A stretch of DNA of 38,063 nucleotides from Candidatus Saccharimonadota bacterium (GTDB lineage: Bacteria; Patescibacteriota; Saccharimonadia; Saccharimonadales; Saccharimonadaceae). A model generated the notes under the pieces. It saw only the letters and a program-made list of their open reading frames with translations. It was not told the DNA's origin and made no database searches. Positions 1 through 7,049 of this stretch are shown piece by piece; within the stretch, counting starts at the first letter, position 1, and the number at the start of each line of letters is the position of its first letter. The DNA is taken from NCBI GenBank assembly GCA_017512085.1, contig JAFWHD010000005.1, positions 1-38,063 on the forward strand. The letters are read 5' to 3'. Both the position numbers and the translations under genes were made by a program.

Positions 1-1112
1 CAGACGACCAACAAACCCTCCCCGCAGACCAGTATGGCAACACTCAGTCTAGCACTATTACTCTTTCTAATGTTACCCCTACGAAAGACGGCTGGGTATT
101 TAAGGGTTGGTGTAGTACTACTACTACGAGTGGCGGCACCGCTTGTCCAGGCACTACCTATCAACCAGGTGCCACCATTACTCTAGACGGTACCACTGGT
201 AACGATATGAATCTCCATGCCATCTGGGCAAAAGGCTACAATACCTTCGCCGATGCCTTCGCCGCATTCAATAAAGAAAAATCTGGCGACTATTATCAAA
301 TGCAAGACATGACGAGTGAGATATGTGATAGTATCGTCATCGGCTCCCCCTACACCACCGCAGACATCGCGAAAAACACTCTCATAGATACTAGAAACAG
401 TAAAACTTACTTAGTAGCAAAATATGCCGATGGTCATTGCTGGATGCGAGAGAATCTAAATCTCTCATTTACGGAAACTGAGGGCGTAGTAGATAGTGTG
501 GTGGCATACGATTTCTCGACTGGAAACACCTTTGATTATACTCCAGATAATGCCACTCAGACTGAGACTGACACTCCTTGGGCCGAGGATGCTAGCGATG
601 GAACACGTTCCTTTAAGCGAGATGAAGATCTCTGTATCGGCGGCACAGACATCTCCACATCGGGTGGCACTGGCGCTACTTGTGATGCCAATAAACCTTA
701 TGAGAGAATTGGTGTCTTATATAACTGGGCTGCCGCTACCGCACAGAACTCCGAAGCTGCTTCTAAAACCACCGAAGCCACTACATCCATTTGCCCGAAA
801 GGTTGGCGATTACCAGCTAGCTCAGGTGATTACTCATTTAGCGTCTTAATGGGCGCCTATGGTCTTCCCACTACGAATCAAGACCAAGGCTATTCTGGCC
901 AATTACAGAACCCGCTAAACTTCAATCGCCCCGGCTACTACAACTGGAGTACCAGCGCGCTGGACGGCAGGGGCACGGGTGGCTACTTTTGGTCCTCTGT
1001 GGGCTATAGTTCCACCAGCGCGCACTACCTCCTCTTCTACTCCAGCTACTTCGGCCCGCAGAGTGGTAACAACAAGGGCCTCGGCTTTTCGGTCCGTTGT
1101 GTGGCGGTCTAA
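1..1112 (+). CDS. FISUMP-domain secreted surface protein, C-terminal part (copy 1, 5' truncated by window)
   Basis: The reading frame is open from base 3 to the TAA at 1110-1112, so the start lies outside the window and the first internal ATG (207) is not the true start. The visible part begins with a Listeria-Bacteroides type repeat (flg_new/InlB B-like; GWVFKGWC followed by YQPGATITLDG and an AIW ending). It continues into a FISUMP domain (Fibrobacter major paralogous domain; motifs NSKTYLVAKYADGHCWMREN, CPKGWRLP, GGYFWSSVGYSS, and an SVRCVAV end). Such proteins are secreted and probably displayed on the cell surface; the ligand is unknown. It is a close paralogue of the gene at 23766-25607 from about base 220 on. 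Its last 65 codons look like a DGR variable region. The family call is confident; the biological role is inferred. Confidence 0.85.
   Translation, partial: DDQQTLPADQYGNTQSSTITLSNVTPTKDGWVFKGWCSTTTTSGGTACPGTTYQPGATITLDGTTGNDMNLHAIWAKGYNTFADAFAAFNKEKSGDYYQMQDMTSEICDSIVIGSPYTTADIAKNTLIDTRNSKTYLVAKYADGHCWMRENLNLSFTETEGVVDSVVAYDFSTGNTFDYTPDNATQTETDTPWAEDASDGTRSFKRDEDLCIGGTDISTSGGTGATCDANKPYERIGVLYNWAAATAQNSEAASKTTEATTSICPKGWRLPASSGDYSFSVLMGAYGLPTTNQDQGYSGQLQNPLNFNRPGYYNWSTSALDGRGTGGYFWSSVGYSSTSAHYLLFYSSYFGPQSGNNKGLGFSVRCVAV
915..1110 (+). other. Putative DGR variable region (VR) of FISUMP copy 1
   Basis: This 196-base segment aligns without gaps to 25410-25605. All differences fall in 15 codons at first or second positions, apart from one TTT/TTG. 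Non-variable codons are identical at the DNA level, including third positions, unlike the segment just upstream. Every differing base could derive from an adenine in a shared template. The invariant 3' end (the last 24 or so bases up to the first base of the stop codon) would be the initiation-of-mutagenic-homing-like segment. No template repeat or reverse transcriptase is seen in the window. Confidence 0.72.
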
Positions 1113-1127
1113 AAATAACGAATTGTT

Positions 1128-1269
1128 CTTTTGGGCTAACGCCTCATCTGGGACAATTTCCCGGAAAATACCAGAAAAGTCAAGTTCACTATATTATCAG
1201 GACTTTGTCCAGAACTGAACTTTACTTTTCTGGTTTTGTAGGCGTCCCAGATGAGGTGTTAGCCAAAAG
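1128..1269. repeat. Long hairpin element, family H1, copy a
   Basis: The outer arms 1128-1154 and 1244-1269 pair over about 26 bp with one bulge and one G-T pair. The inner arms 1171-1188 and 1216-1233 pair over 18 bp with one mismatch. Between them is an asymmetric internal loop (left AATTTCCCGGAAAATA, right TTTTGTAGGC). The same loop, inner arm sequence and outer-arm end (TCTGGGAC/GTCCCAGA) occur at 11901-12005, while the distal outer arms differ but still pair. It may be a structured RNA or a small palindromic mobile element. It begins 15 bases after the copy 1 stop codon. Confidence 0.75.
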
Positions 1270-1434
1270 ATTATTCACCTCGGTGAGCATGAGAATAGTT
1301 CATTTTTACAGATAGCGAAACACTTATGTCATCTTTTCAATGCTCTCTGGGTTGATTTATCTACCGACTAATGCTACATTTATCGCCAGCGGGGATGTAT
1401 TTTTAGAATGAGCGCGGAGAGAAAGGAGGTTGGG

Positions 1435-1527
1435 ATGAGAAAAACTTACGAGATAAGTTTCCTCTTTGGTTTAATTAAAATCAAAAAAATTTCTTCTTCT
1501 ATAAAGAAGAAGAAAAACAATCTCTAA
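1435..1527 (+). CDS. Possible cationic micropeptide (30 aa), unrecognised
   Basis: A strong Shine-Dalgarno (AAAGGAGG, 1422-1429) lies five bases before an ATG that opens 30 codons. The peptide starts MRKTYEISFLFGLIKIKK and ends in a lysine-rich tail, so it would be short, basic and amphipathic. The 3' half overlaps the uvrB terminator hairpin on the other strand, which could explain the Lys/Ser bias without any coding role. No family is recognised. The Shine-Dalgarno is the only strong argument. Confidence 0.25.
   Translation: MRKTYEISFLFGLIKIKKISSSIKKKKNNL
1483..1515 (-). terminator. Rho-independent terminator of uvrB
   Basis: An 11-bp stem (1490-1500 with 1505-1515) closes a 4-base loop. 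On the minus strand it is followed by seven T (1489-1483). It lies about 115 bases after the uvrB stop codon. Confidence 0.75.
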
Positions 1528-1631
1528 TATAATTCTACCACGCTACACTAAATCCTACAAGCCCTTTTGACCTTCGCGGCGAGAGGGCTACGCATCCCCG
1601 CTCAAAATTATTGCTAAAAAAGAACAAATTA

Positions 1632-3731
1632 TTATTTCCCCATAAATTCTTTGATTTTTTCCACCTCATCCCGAAGTGCAGCTGCTCGCTCAAACTCCAG
1701 ATTCGCCGCCGCAAGTTGCATTTCGGAGGAGAGCTGTTTTACGAGGCCCGGAAGTTCGTCGCGTGGCATTCGCTTAATGTCCAGTTTATCTTCCGCTTCT
1801 TTTTCGGGGATAATCGCTCTAAGCCCCACAGATATTTCCTTTTGCACTGAATGTGGTGTGATATGGTGTTCTTCATTATACTTTTGTTGAATTTCGCGTC
1901 GGCGATTCGTCTCCGTGATGGCTTTTTCCATACTCTCGGTGATAAAATTCGCATACATGATTACCTTCCCTTCCTCATGCCGCGCGGCTCGACCGATAGT
2001 CTGGATGAGCGCTTGTTCACTACGTAGGAATCCTTCCTTGTCTGCGTCAAGTATTGCTACGAGTGACACCTCGGGTAAATCCAATCCCTCCCGAAGTAGA
2101 TTAATCCCGACTAGTACATCATATACTCCCTCCCGCAAATCTCGTAAGATATCTCCTCGCTCTAGAGTATCTATGTCTGAGTGAATATAGGCTGTTTTTA
2201 CTCCTCTTTCCTTTAGATGGTCAGTCAAATCTTCAGCCATTCGCTTCGTGAGAGTCGTGATGAGAGTCCGCTGCCCTTTCGCGATGCGTTTATCTATTTC
2301 CTCCATCAGGTCATCTATTTGTCCATCACTACTCCGTACTTCTATTTCTGGATCCAGTAGTCCCGTCGGGCGAATCACCTGCTCGGCTAGAGGCTTTGGC
2401 GAGACTTCTAATTCGTATTCTCCTGGCGTCGCCGAGACGTAGATTGCCTGATTTATGTGTTTTTGGAACTCACCATAAGTGAGTGGTCGGTTATCCAGGG
2501 CACTAGGCAGACGAAAACCATAATCCACGAGCGCCAGTTTTCGCGCGTGGTCGCCATTATACATTCCTCTCACCTGCGGCAAAGTCATATGCGACTCATC
2601 TACGAGTAACAGCCAGTCCTCTGGGAAAAAATCTAGTAGCGTGGATGGTGGCTCCCCAGGCTGACGTCCCTCCAAGTGCCTAGAATAATTTTCAATTCCC
2701 TTCACGAAGCCTGTCTCCTTGAGCATTTCTAGGTCATATTTCGTTCGCTGAGATAGTCTCTGCGCTTCTAGGTATTTTTCATGTTTTTCAAAATACTTCA
2801 TCCGTTCCTCATATTCGGCACGAATCGTCACGAGCGCCCTCTCCAGCTGGTCTAATGGCGTCGCATAATGGGTATTAGGAAAAATATGAATATGATCAGG
2901 CTTCTCTCGCACTTCTAGTGTAAGGGGATCAACGATTTTTACTTCCTCCAAGATATCAAACGCAAACTCAAATCTATACGCATATTCCCCATTCGCTGGA
3001 AAAAGATCAATTGTATCCCCCATCACGCGGAAATTTCCTCGTTCAAATGCTAGGTCATTGCGGTGATACTGCATATCAACCAGGCTGCGGATAAACTCGT
3101 CCTGCGTTATAGCTCTAGATAAGCCCTCTCCGGACGCGCTTCGTTCGCGCCCGTCGTTACGGGGCTCACTCGCTCGGGGAGCTCCCGTTGTCGCTCCACG
3201 GTCCGGAGAAGACTCATCTAGAGCCACCCTCCATCCATCGCTAGTCCGCCACATCGGCAGCGACATCTCAGCATAATTTGCTGGCGAACCAATGCCATAA
3301 ATACACGACACCGAAGCCACCACGATTACATCTCGCCGCGTGAGCAATGCTTCCGTCGCGGCATGACGTAGTCTATCTATCTCGTCATTTATCGCCGAAT
3401 CCTTCTCAATGTAAGTATCCGTTGATGCGATGTAGGCCTCTGGTTGGTAATAATCAAAGTATGAAACAAAATAATGCACCTCATTTTCTGGGAAAAATTC
3501 CCGAAACTCGGAAAAAAGCTGTGCCGCGAGAGTCTTATTATGTGCGAGAACTAGGGTGGGCCGCTGAGTATTCTGGATAATATTCGCCATCGTAAATGTC
3601 TTTCCTGAGCCAGTCACACCGAGTAGCGTCTGCTCGTGTACTCCGCGCTCTATCCCATCAGTGAGCCGCCGAATCGCTTCTGGCTGGTCTCCTGTCGGCT
3701 GATATTTAGACACTAGTTTAAATTTTTCCAT
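1632..3731 (-). CDS. uvrB: UvrABC system protein B with an in-frame palindromic insertion
   Basis: This is the damage-verification helicase of nucleotide excision repair; it partners UvrA and UvrC in the cytoplasm. Visible are Walker A GVTGSGKT (about residues 39-46), the [15 protein letters not shown] beta-hairpin region, DEIDRLRH, helicase motifs including DESH, YVSATPG and QTIGRAARH, and a C-terminal UVR motif ending [15 protein letters not shown]. At 699 aa it is slightly long. The excess is an Arg/Ser/Gly/Pro-rich stretch at about residues 169-207, encoded by an inverted-repeat element, between NYAEMSLPM and the conserved [11 protein letters not shown] segment. A TATAAT box ends seven bases before the ATG, so the mRNA is probably leaderless. 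It is divergent from greA. Confidence 0.96.
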   Translation of the reverse strand: MEKFKLVSKYQPTGDQPEAIRRLTDGIERGVHEQTLLGVTGSGKTFTMANIIQNTQRPTLVLAHNKTLAAQLFSEFREFFPENEVHYFVSYFDYYQPEAYIASTDTYIEKDSAINDEIDRLRHAATEALLTRRDVIVVASVSCIYGIGSPANYAEMSLPMWRTSDGWRVALDESSPDRGATTGAPRASEPRNDGRERSASGEGLSRAITQDEFIRSLVDMQYHRNDLAFERGNFRVMGDTIDLFPANGEYAYRFEFAFDILEEVKIVDPLTLEVREKPDHIHIFPNTHYATPLDQLERALVTIRAEYEERMKYFEKHEKYLEAQRLSQRTKYDLEMLKETGFVKGIENYSRHLEGRQPGEPPSTLLDFFPEDWLLLVDESHMTLPQVRGMYNGDHARKLALVDYGFRLPSALDNRPLTYGEFQKHINQAIYVSATPGEYELEVSPKPLAEQVIRPTGLLDPEIEVRSSDGQIDDLMEEIDKRIAKGQRTLITTLTKRMAEDLTDHLKERGVKTAYIHSDIDTLERGDILRDLREGVYDVLVGINLLREGLDLPEVSLVAILDADKEGFLRSEQALIQTIGRAARHEEGKVIMYANFITESMEKAITETNRRREIQQKYNEEHHITPHSVQKEISVGLRAIIPEKEAEDKLDIKRMPRDELPGLVKQLSSEMQLAAANLEFERAAALRDEVEKIKEFMGK
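3112..3224. repeat. In-frame palindromic element inside uvrB
   Basis: Nine-base perfect terminal arms (GCTCTAGAT at 3112-3120, ATCTAGAGC at 3216-3224) and second arms TCTCCGGAC/GTCCGGAGA (3127-3135, 3201-3209) define a 113-bp palindromic unit. Its core is more GC-rich than the flanking gene. It keeps the UvrB reading frame and adds about 38 residues where the UvrB family normally has a short loop. No second copy is found in this window. The organisation resembles the Rickettsia palindromic elements, which also insert in frame into genes. Confidence 0.7.
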
Positions 3732-3738
3732 ACCATAT

Positions 3739-3747
3739 ATTATATCA
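3739..3747 (-). promoter_or_regulatory. Extended -10 promoter of uvrB (leaderless)
   Basis: On the minus strand the sequence reads TGATATAAT and ends 7 bases before the uvrB ATG, so transcription would begin at or next to the A of the start codon. No Shine-Dalgarno is possible in that arrangement. Confidence 0.65.
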
Positions 3748-3901
3748 TGAGAATAGTATTTATAGGTTATAGAGCCTCATCTGGAGCATTAATGTTATGA
3801 ATCAACCCTATTGACAACTATCACGTTTTTCGGTAAACTGAGAATGTCAATAAAGCGTGCATCTCAGTAGCACGCTAAAAAAATATAATGTGGGAGTTAT
3901 C

Positions 3902-4348
3902 ATGATTAAGAAAACGATAGATTTAACCGCGGCTGGAAAAAAGGCTCTCGAGAAAGAGCTAGAGGATTTGATTGCCGAGCGACCAGCCATCGCCGAGCGG
4001 ATTGCAACGGCGAGAGCATTTGGAGATTTATCTGAAAACGAAGAATACTCCAGCGCACGCAACGAGCAAAAAGTTGCCGAAGGCCGAATTTTAGAAATTC
4101 AGGATATTCTAAAGAACGCAAAAATCATTCGTGAAGGCAAAAAGTCAAAGGTAGCACTAGGTGCGACTGTATCCATAAAATTAAGTGGCCGCGCCAAAGA
4201 ATACACTATAGTGGGGCCGACCGAGGCAAACCCAGCCGAGGGACGCATTTCGGACGCTTCACCGATCGGCAAGATTCTCATGGGACACAAAGCCGGCGAG
4301 ATATTAGATTTCAACGGTAAGAAACTTGAGATAGTTGAGATAAAATAG
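3902..4348 (+). CDS. greA: Transcription elongation factor GreA
   Basis: GreA rescues backtracked RNA polymerase by stimulating transcript cleavage. The 148-aa product has an N-terminal coiled coil (LTAAGKKALEKELEDLIAERP) with the acidic tip segment ARAFGDLSENEEYSSARNEQ, then a C-terminal FKBP-like domain (TIVGPTEANPAEGRISDASPIGKILMG). The start at 3902 is preferred over an upstream in-frame ATG at 3857, because GGGAG precedes it and the protein then begins like the family. Upstream there is a 7-bp hairpin (3854-3860 with 3870-3876), followed by an A run and TATAAT (3884-3889) 12 bases before the ATG. It is followed by a long palindrome and then lysS. Confidence 0.95.
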   Translation: MIKKTIDLTAAGKKALEKELEDLIAERPAIAERIATARAFGDLSENEEYSSARNEQKVAEGRILEIQDILKNAKIIREGKKSKVALGATVSIKLSGRAKEYTIVGPTEANPAEGRISDASPIGKILMGHKAGEILDFNGKKLEIVEIK

Positions 4349-4386
4349 CCAGACTGGTGTTATGAAGAAATGAAATTATGTTTTTT

Positions 4387-4523
4387 GCGAGCATTAAACG
4401 AACCCGTGAAAATTATGAGAAATTTAGGAAAAATTCGCAGCGAGACCCCCATCCGGCGTGAGACGCGAATTTTTCCGTGAAGAATTTCTTATAATTTTCC
4501 CCGGCGTGGAGTTTACTGCTCGC
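4387..4523. repeat. Long nested palindrome between greA and lysS
   Basis: Three nested helices are visible: 4387-4399 with 4511-4523 (13 bp, one mismatch), 4408-4424 with 4483-4499 (17 bp, one G-T pair), and 4427-4438 with 4465-4476 (12 bp, perfect). They leave a 26-base apical loop at 4439-4464. There is no U tract after it, so it is not a classical terminator. It may be a structured RNA between two co-directional genes or a palindromic mobile element. Confidence 0.7.
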
Positions 4524-4599
4524 GAAAGACATGTTTTATTTCTATACAGTAGCCAATGGATTAAGAGTTTCTATTTTTCATGAGTACTCGCCCAGAATA

Positions 4600-4608
4600 T
4601 GTTATAAT
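4600..4608 (+). promoter_or_regulatory. Extended -10 promoter of lysS (leaderless)
   Basis: TGTTATAAT ends six bases before the ATG at 4615, which fits a leaderless transcript and fixes the lysS start. Confidence 0.65.
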
Positions 4609-4614
4609 ATATAT

Positions 4615-6099
4615 ATGTTACTAGAGGACTATAGAAACGAGAGACTAAAAAAACTAGGCGAATTACAGGAGCGTGGCATTGATCCGTATCCAGCCAAGTC
4701 GCATCGCGACACGGTGGTTCGTGATGTAGTGGATTATTTTGATGAAAAGCAAGGCCAGACAGTAACCATTGCTGGGCGCATTGTGGCGATTCGTTCGTTT
4801 GGGAAGCTCGTTTTTCTAAAAGTTCGGGATTATTCTGGCGAAGTTCAGATTTTTATGCGAAAAGTGGACGATATAAAGCCAAATGAAATAGGCGTGAAAG
4901 ATATTCGTTTACTTGATACTGGTGACTTTATTGAGGCGACTGGCCGAGTGGATAGGACGCAGACGGGTGAGATTTCTGTTTTCGCCGACTCTGTACGACT
5001 CCTAACGAAAACCTTGAGGCCATTACCAGAAAAATTCACTAGCAAAGAGGAACGCTATCGTCGGCGCTATGTTGATATGAATGTAAATCCCATCGTCCGC
5101 GAGCGGCTCGTCCGCCGATCCAGGTTCTGGCAAGCGACCAGAGACTATATGAATAAGCATGGCTTTATTGAGATAAATGTTCCCGTCCTTGAGCATACAA
5201 CTGGCGGCGCAGATGCGACACCTTTTACTACTCATATGGACGCATTGGATGAGGATTTTTATTTACGCATTTCTCACGAGTTGCCATTAAAGAGGTTGCT
5301 CGGCGGTGGTTTTGAAAAAGTTTATGACATTGGGCCTCGCTTTCGTAATGAAGGCATGGATGACGAGCATTTGCCGGAGCATATCGCTTTTGAGGCTTAT
5401 GCTGCCTATGAAGATTACGAAGATGGCATGAAATTCTACGAGGAGATGATTAAATATGTTGCCCGTGAGACTTGGGGGACGTTAAGATTTCACGTTGGAA
5501 AATTTGATATTGACCTAGAGGGCGAGTGGCCGAGATATAAATATGCCGATTTGCTCGCCGAGAAATATAATGTAGATGTATTTCATCCCGACAGAGAACA
5601 ACTCTGTAGTATTATTAAGTCTGCAAGCGAAAATAGCGAATCGGACAGTAAATACTTAGCCAGCCTCAATGAAAAATTAGCGAACACCACAACGCCACAT
5701 CTTATAGATGCGGTCTGGAAGCTTATTCGCGCTGAGAGCGCAGGGCCCTACTGGGTGATAGAGGAGCCATTATCGCTCTCGCCTCTTGCGAAGAAATCCC
5801 CAAATAACCCCTTGGTGACCGAGAGATTCCATCCAGTCATAGCTGGGACGGAAATGGGAAATGGTTTTTCCGAGTTAAATGATCCATTAGACCAGTTAGC
5901 CAGGTTTCAGGAACAACAAGCAGCACGCGATGCGGGTGATGAGGAGGCGCAGATGCTTGATCAGGATTTCGTTGAAATGCTAGAGTACGGTATGCCACCT
6001 GCTTGCGGTTGGGGTAATTCCGAGCGCAATTTCTGGCTCCTTGAGGGGGTATCGGGTCGCGAGGCTGTCCCCTTCCCGATGATGAAATCTCGCTCCTAG
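4615..6099 (+). CDS. lysS: Lysyl-tRNA synthetase, class II
   Basis: It charges tRNA-Lys in the cytoplasm. The 494-aa length is typical. An N-terminal OB-fold anticodon-binding domain (about 50-145, TIAGRIVAIRSFGKLVFLKVRD) is followed by the class II core. Motif 1 lies around RSRFWQATRDYMNKHGFIEINVPVL, motif 2 is RFRNEGMDDEHLPEHIAFE, and the C-terminal motif 3 region contains EYGMPPACGWG. The longer in-frame start at 4531 is rejected: the TGTTATAAT box lies just before 4615, and the product from 4615 starts as expected for LysRS (MLLEDYRNERLKKL). The last 16 codons keep the typical GREAVPFPMMKS ending. Confidence 0.95.
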   Translation: MLLEDYRNERLKKLGELQERGIDPYPAKSHRDTVVRDVVDYFDEKQGQTVTIAGRIVAIRSFGKLVFLKVRDYSGEVQIFMRKVDDIKPNEIGVKDIRLLDTGDFIEATGRVDRTQTGEISVFADSVRLLTKTLRPLPEKFTSKEERYRRRYVDMNVNPIVRERLVRRSRFWQATRDYMNKHGFIEINVPVLEHTTGGADATPFTTHMDALDEDFYLRISHELPLKRLLGGGFEKVYDIGPRFRNEGMDDEHLPEHIAFEAYAAYEDYEDGMKFYEEMIKYVARETWGTLRFHVGKFDIDLEGEWPRYKYADLLAEKYNVDVFHPDREQLCSIIKSASENSESDSKYLASLNEKLANTTTPHLIDAVWKLIRAESAGPYWVIEEPLSLSPLAKKSPNNPLVTERFHPVIAGTEMGNGFSELNDPLDQLARFQEQQAARDAGDEEAQMLDQDFVEMLEYGMPPACGWGNSERNFWLLEGVSGREAVPFPMMKSRS

Positions 6100-6119
6100 T
6101 TGAATTTTTACTTAAAAAG

Positions 6120-6128
6120 TGGTATAAT
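6120..6128 (+). promoter_or_regulatory. Extended -10 promoter of the pyrF-like gene
   Basis: TGGTATAAT lies 54 bases before the ATG. The short leader carries an AAGGAGG-type ribosome site and a small TTGTA/TACAA hairpin just before it. Confidence 0.6.
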
Positions 6129-6181
6129 TAGAAAATAGCCCATTAATTAGGGATTTTGTACATATACAAGGAGGATTATTT

Positions 6182-6958
6182 ATGAGTTATGCAAAGAGTG
6201 TCTCGTCAATTCGTTGGAGTGCTGACGTTGAGGCCACCGATATGTCGCGAGTTATCGCAGATAAGCCTTTACCACTTGGCACAGTTATCAAACTTGACCA
6301 GGTCTTTCTTGAAAAGTATTCAAAATGTTACATAGACAGCTTGCAGGATGCCGGCTATCCGGTTTTCATTGATCGTAAGATTTGCGAAATTCCTGACAAG
6401 GTTATGCAGATTGCCGAGATCTATCTGGAGCACCAGCCATTCATGTTGAACGTAATGGCCGGAATCTGTTCCACGGGCCGTACGGAATGCGGTGACGAGA
6501 AAAAAATTGACGCGTTGAAGCGTTTTGCCGATCTCTGTCGTGAGGCGGGCACCAAATCCTGTATCGTAACAGTGTTAACCTCAAAAACCGAACGGATGGT
6601 AACGTGGGAATATACTGGCGTTTCGTCCAGGGAGCAAGTCCAGTTTTATACGGAATTGGCGGCCTCTATGGGTATCACTGATATTACCTGCTCGGCCAGA
6701 GATATTGATTACATTCAGGCGACTTCGTATAAGGAGCTTGAGGTGGAAATAAATACTCCCGGCATCCGTCTGCCTAATACCGATAGACGTGACCAGGCTC
6801 GGATTATGACTCCGTATGACGCCTTCGAATGTGGCTCCGATCGCTTGATTATAGGCTCCAATCTCACCGATGGAGACGGTGACATTACTGAGCGTTTGCG
6901 CCGGAATTATGATCGTCTGCTCGCCCATCTGGCCGAACATGACATCATTATCAAATAA
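6182..6958 (+). CDS. Orotidine 5'-phosphate decarboxylase-like protein (PyrF family)
   Basis: This 258-aa protein matches the OMP decarboxylase barrel. The substrate lysine strand is VIKLDQVFL (K38). The catalytic loop FIDRKICEIPDKV (D64, K66, E69) corresponds to the family DxKxxDIP. Later come GITDITCSARD, INTPGIRLP and RIMTPYDAFECGSDRLIIGSNLT, corresponding to the phosphate-binding end. The third catalytic residue, normally Asp, is Glu here. That is conservative but unusual and might mean altered chemistry or a relative acting on another ribonucleotide or sugar phosphate. Known PyrF makes UMP from OMP; no other pyrimidine gene is nearby. The ribosome site is CAAGGAGG. The start is clear, and the gene is followed by a strong terminator. 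Substrate remains unproven. Confidence 0.75.
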   Translation: MSYAKSVSSIRWSADVEATDMSRVIADKPLPLGTVIKLDQVFLEKYSKCYIDSLQDAGYPVFIDRKICEIPDKVMQIAEIYLEHQPFMLNVMAGICSTGRTECGDEKKIDALKRFADLCREAGTKSCIVTVLTSKTERMVTWEYTGVSSREQVQFYTELAASMGITDITCSARDIDYIQATSYKELEVEINTPGIRLPNTDRRDQARIMTPYDAFECGSDRLIIGSNLTDGDGDITERLRRNYDRLLAHLAEHDIIIK

Positions 6959-7016
6959 TCCTCCTGCCGTGCTAGAATATCTAGCATCCCGATAGCTAGC
7001 ACCTCATCGCTAGCGT

Positions 7017-7043
7017 CCCCCTGCAGTATGTAGGGGGATTTTT
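7017..7043 (+). terminator. Rho-independent terminator after the pyrF-like gene
   Basis: A 9-bp stem (CCCCCTGCA with TGTAGGGGG, one G-T pair) is followed by ATTTTTATT. A cluster of GCTAGC-type short palindromes lies just before it at 6970-7013. Confidence 0.8.
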
Positions 7044-7049
7044 ATTAAC

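Larger units (their letters stand above)
1113..1631. other. Gene-poor 519-bp stretch between FISUMP copy 1 and uvrB
   Basis: It holds the long hairpin element at 1128-1269, a possible 30-codon ORF at 1435-1527 and the uvrB terminator at 1483-1515. In 1270-1434 there is no recognisable gene. In 1516-1631 there is only the 3' trailer of uvrB. No tRNA, CRISPR or DGR template repeat is seen here. Confidence 0.7.

Noticed and set aside
1113-1631. Search for a DGR template repeat or reverse transcriptase next to the first variable region
   Set aside because: No segment resembling the variable region with extra adenines occurs in any non-coding stretch of the window, and no product has reverse-transcriptase motifs such as YADD. 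If present they lie elsewhere.
3770-3790. Remnant of an H1 hairpin upstream of uvrB, since GCCTCATCTGG matches copy a
   Set aside because: Only 11 bases match and neither the pairing arm nor the conserved internal loop is present.
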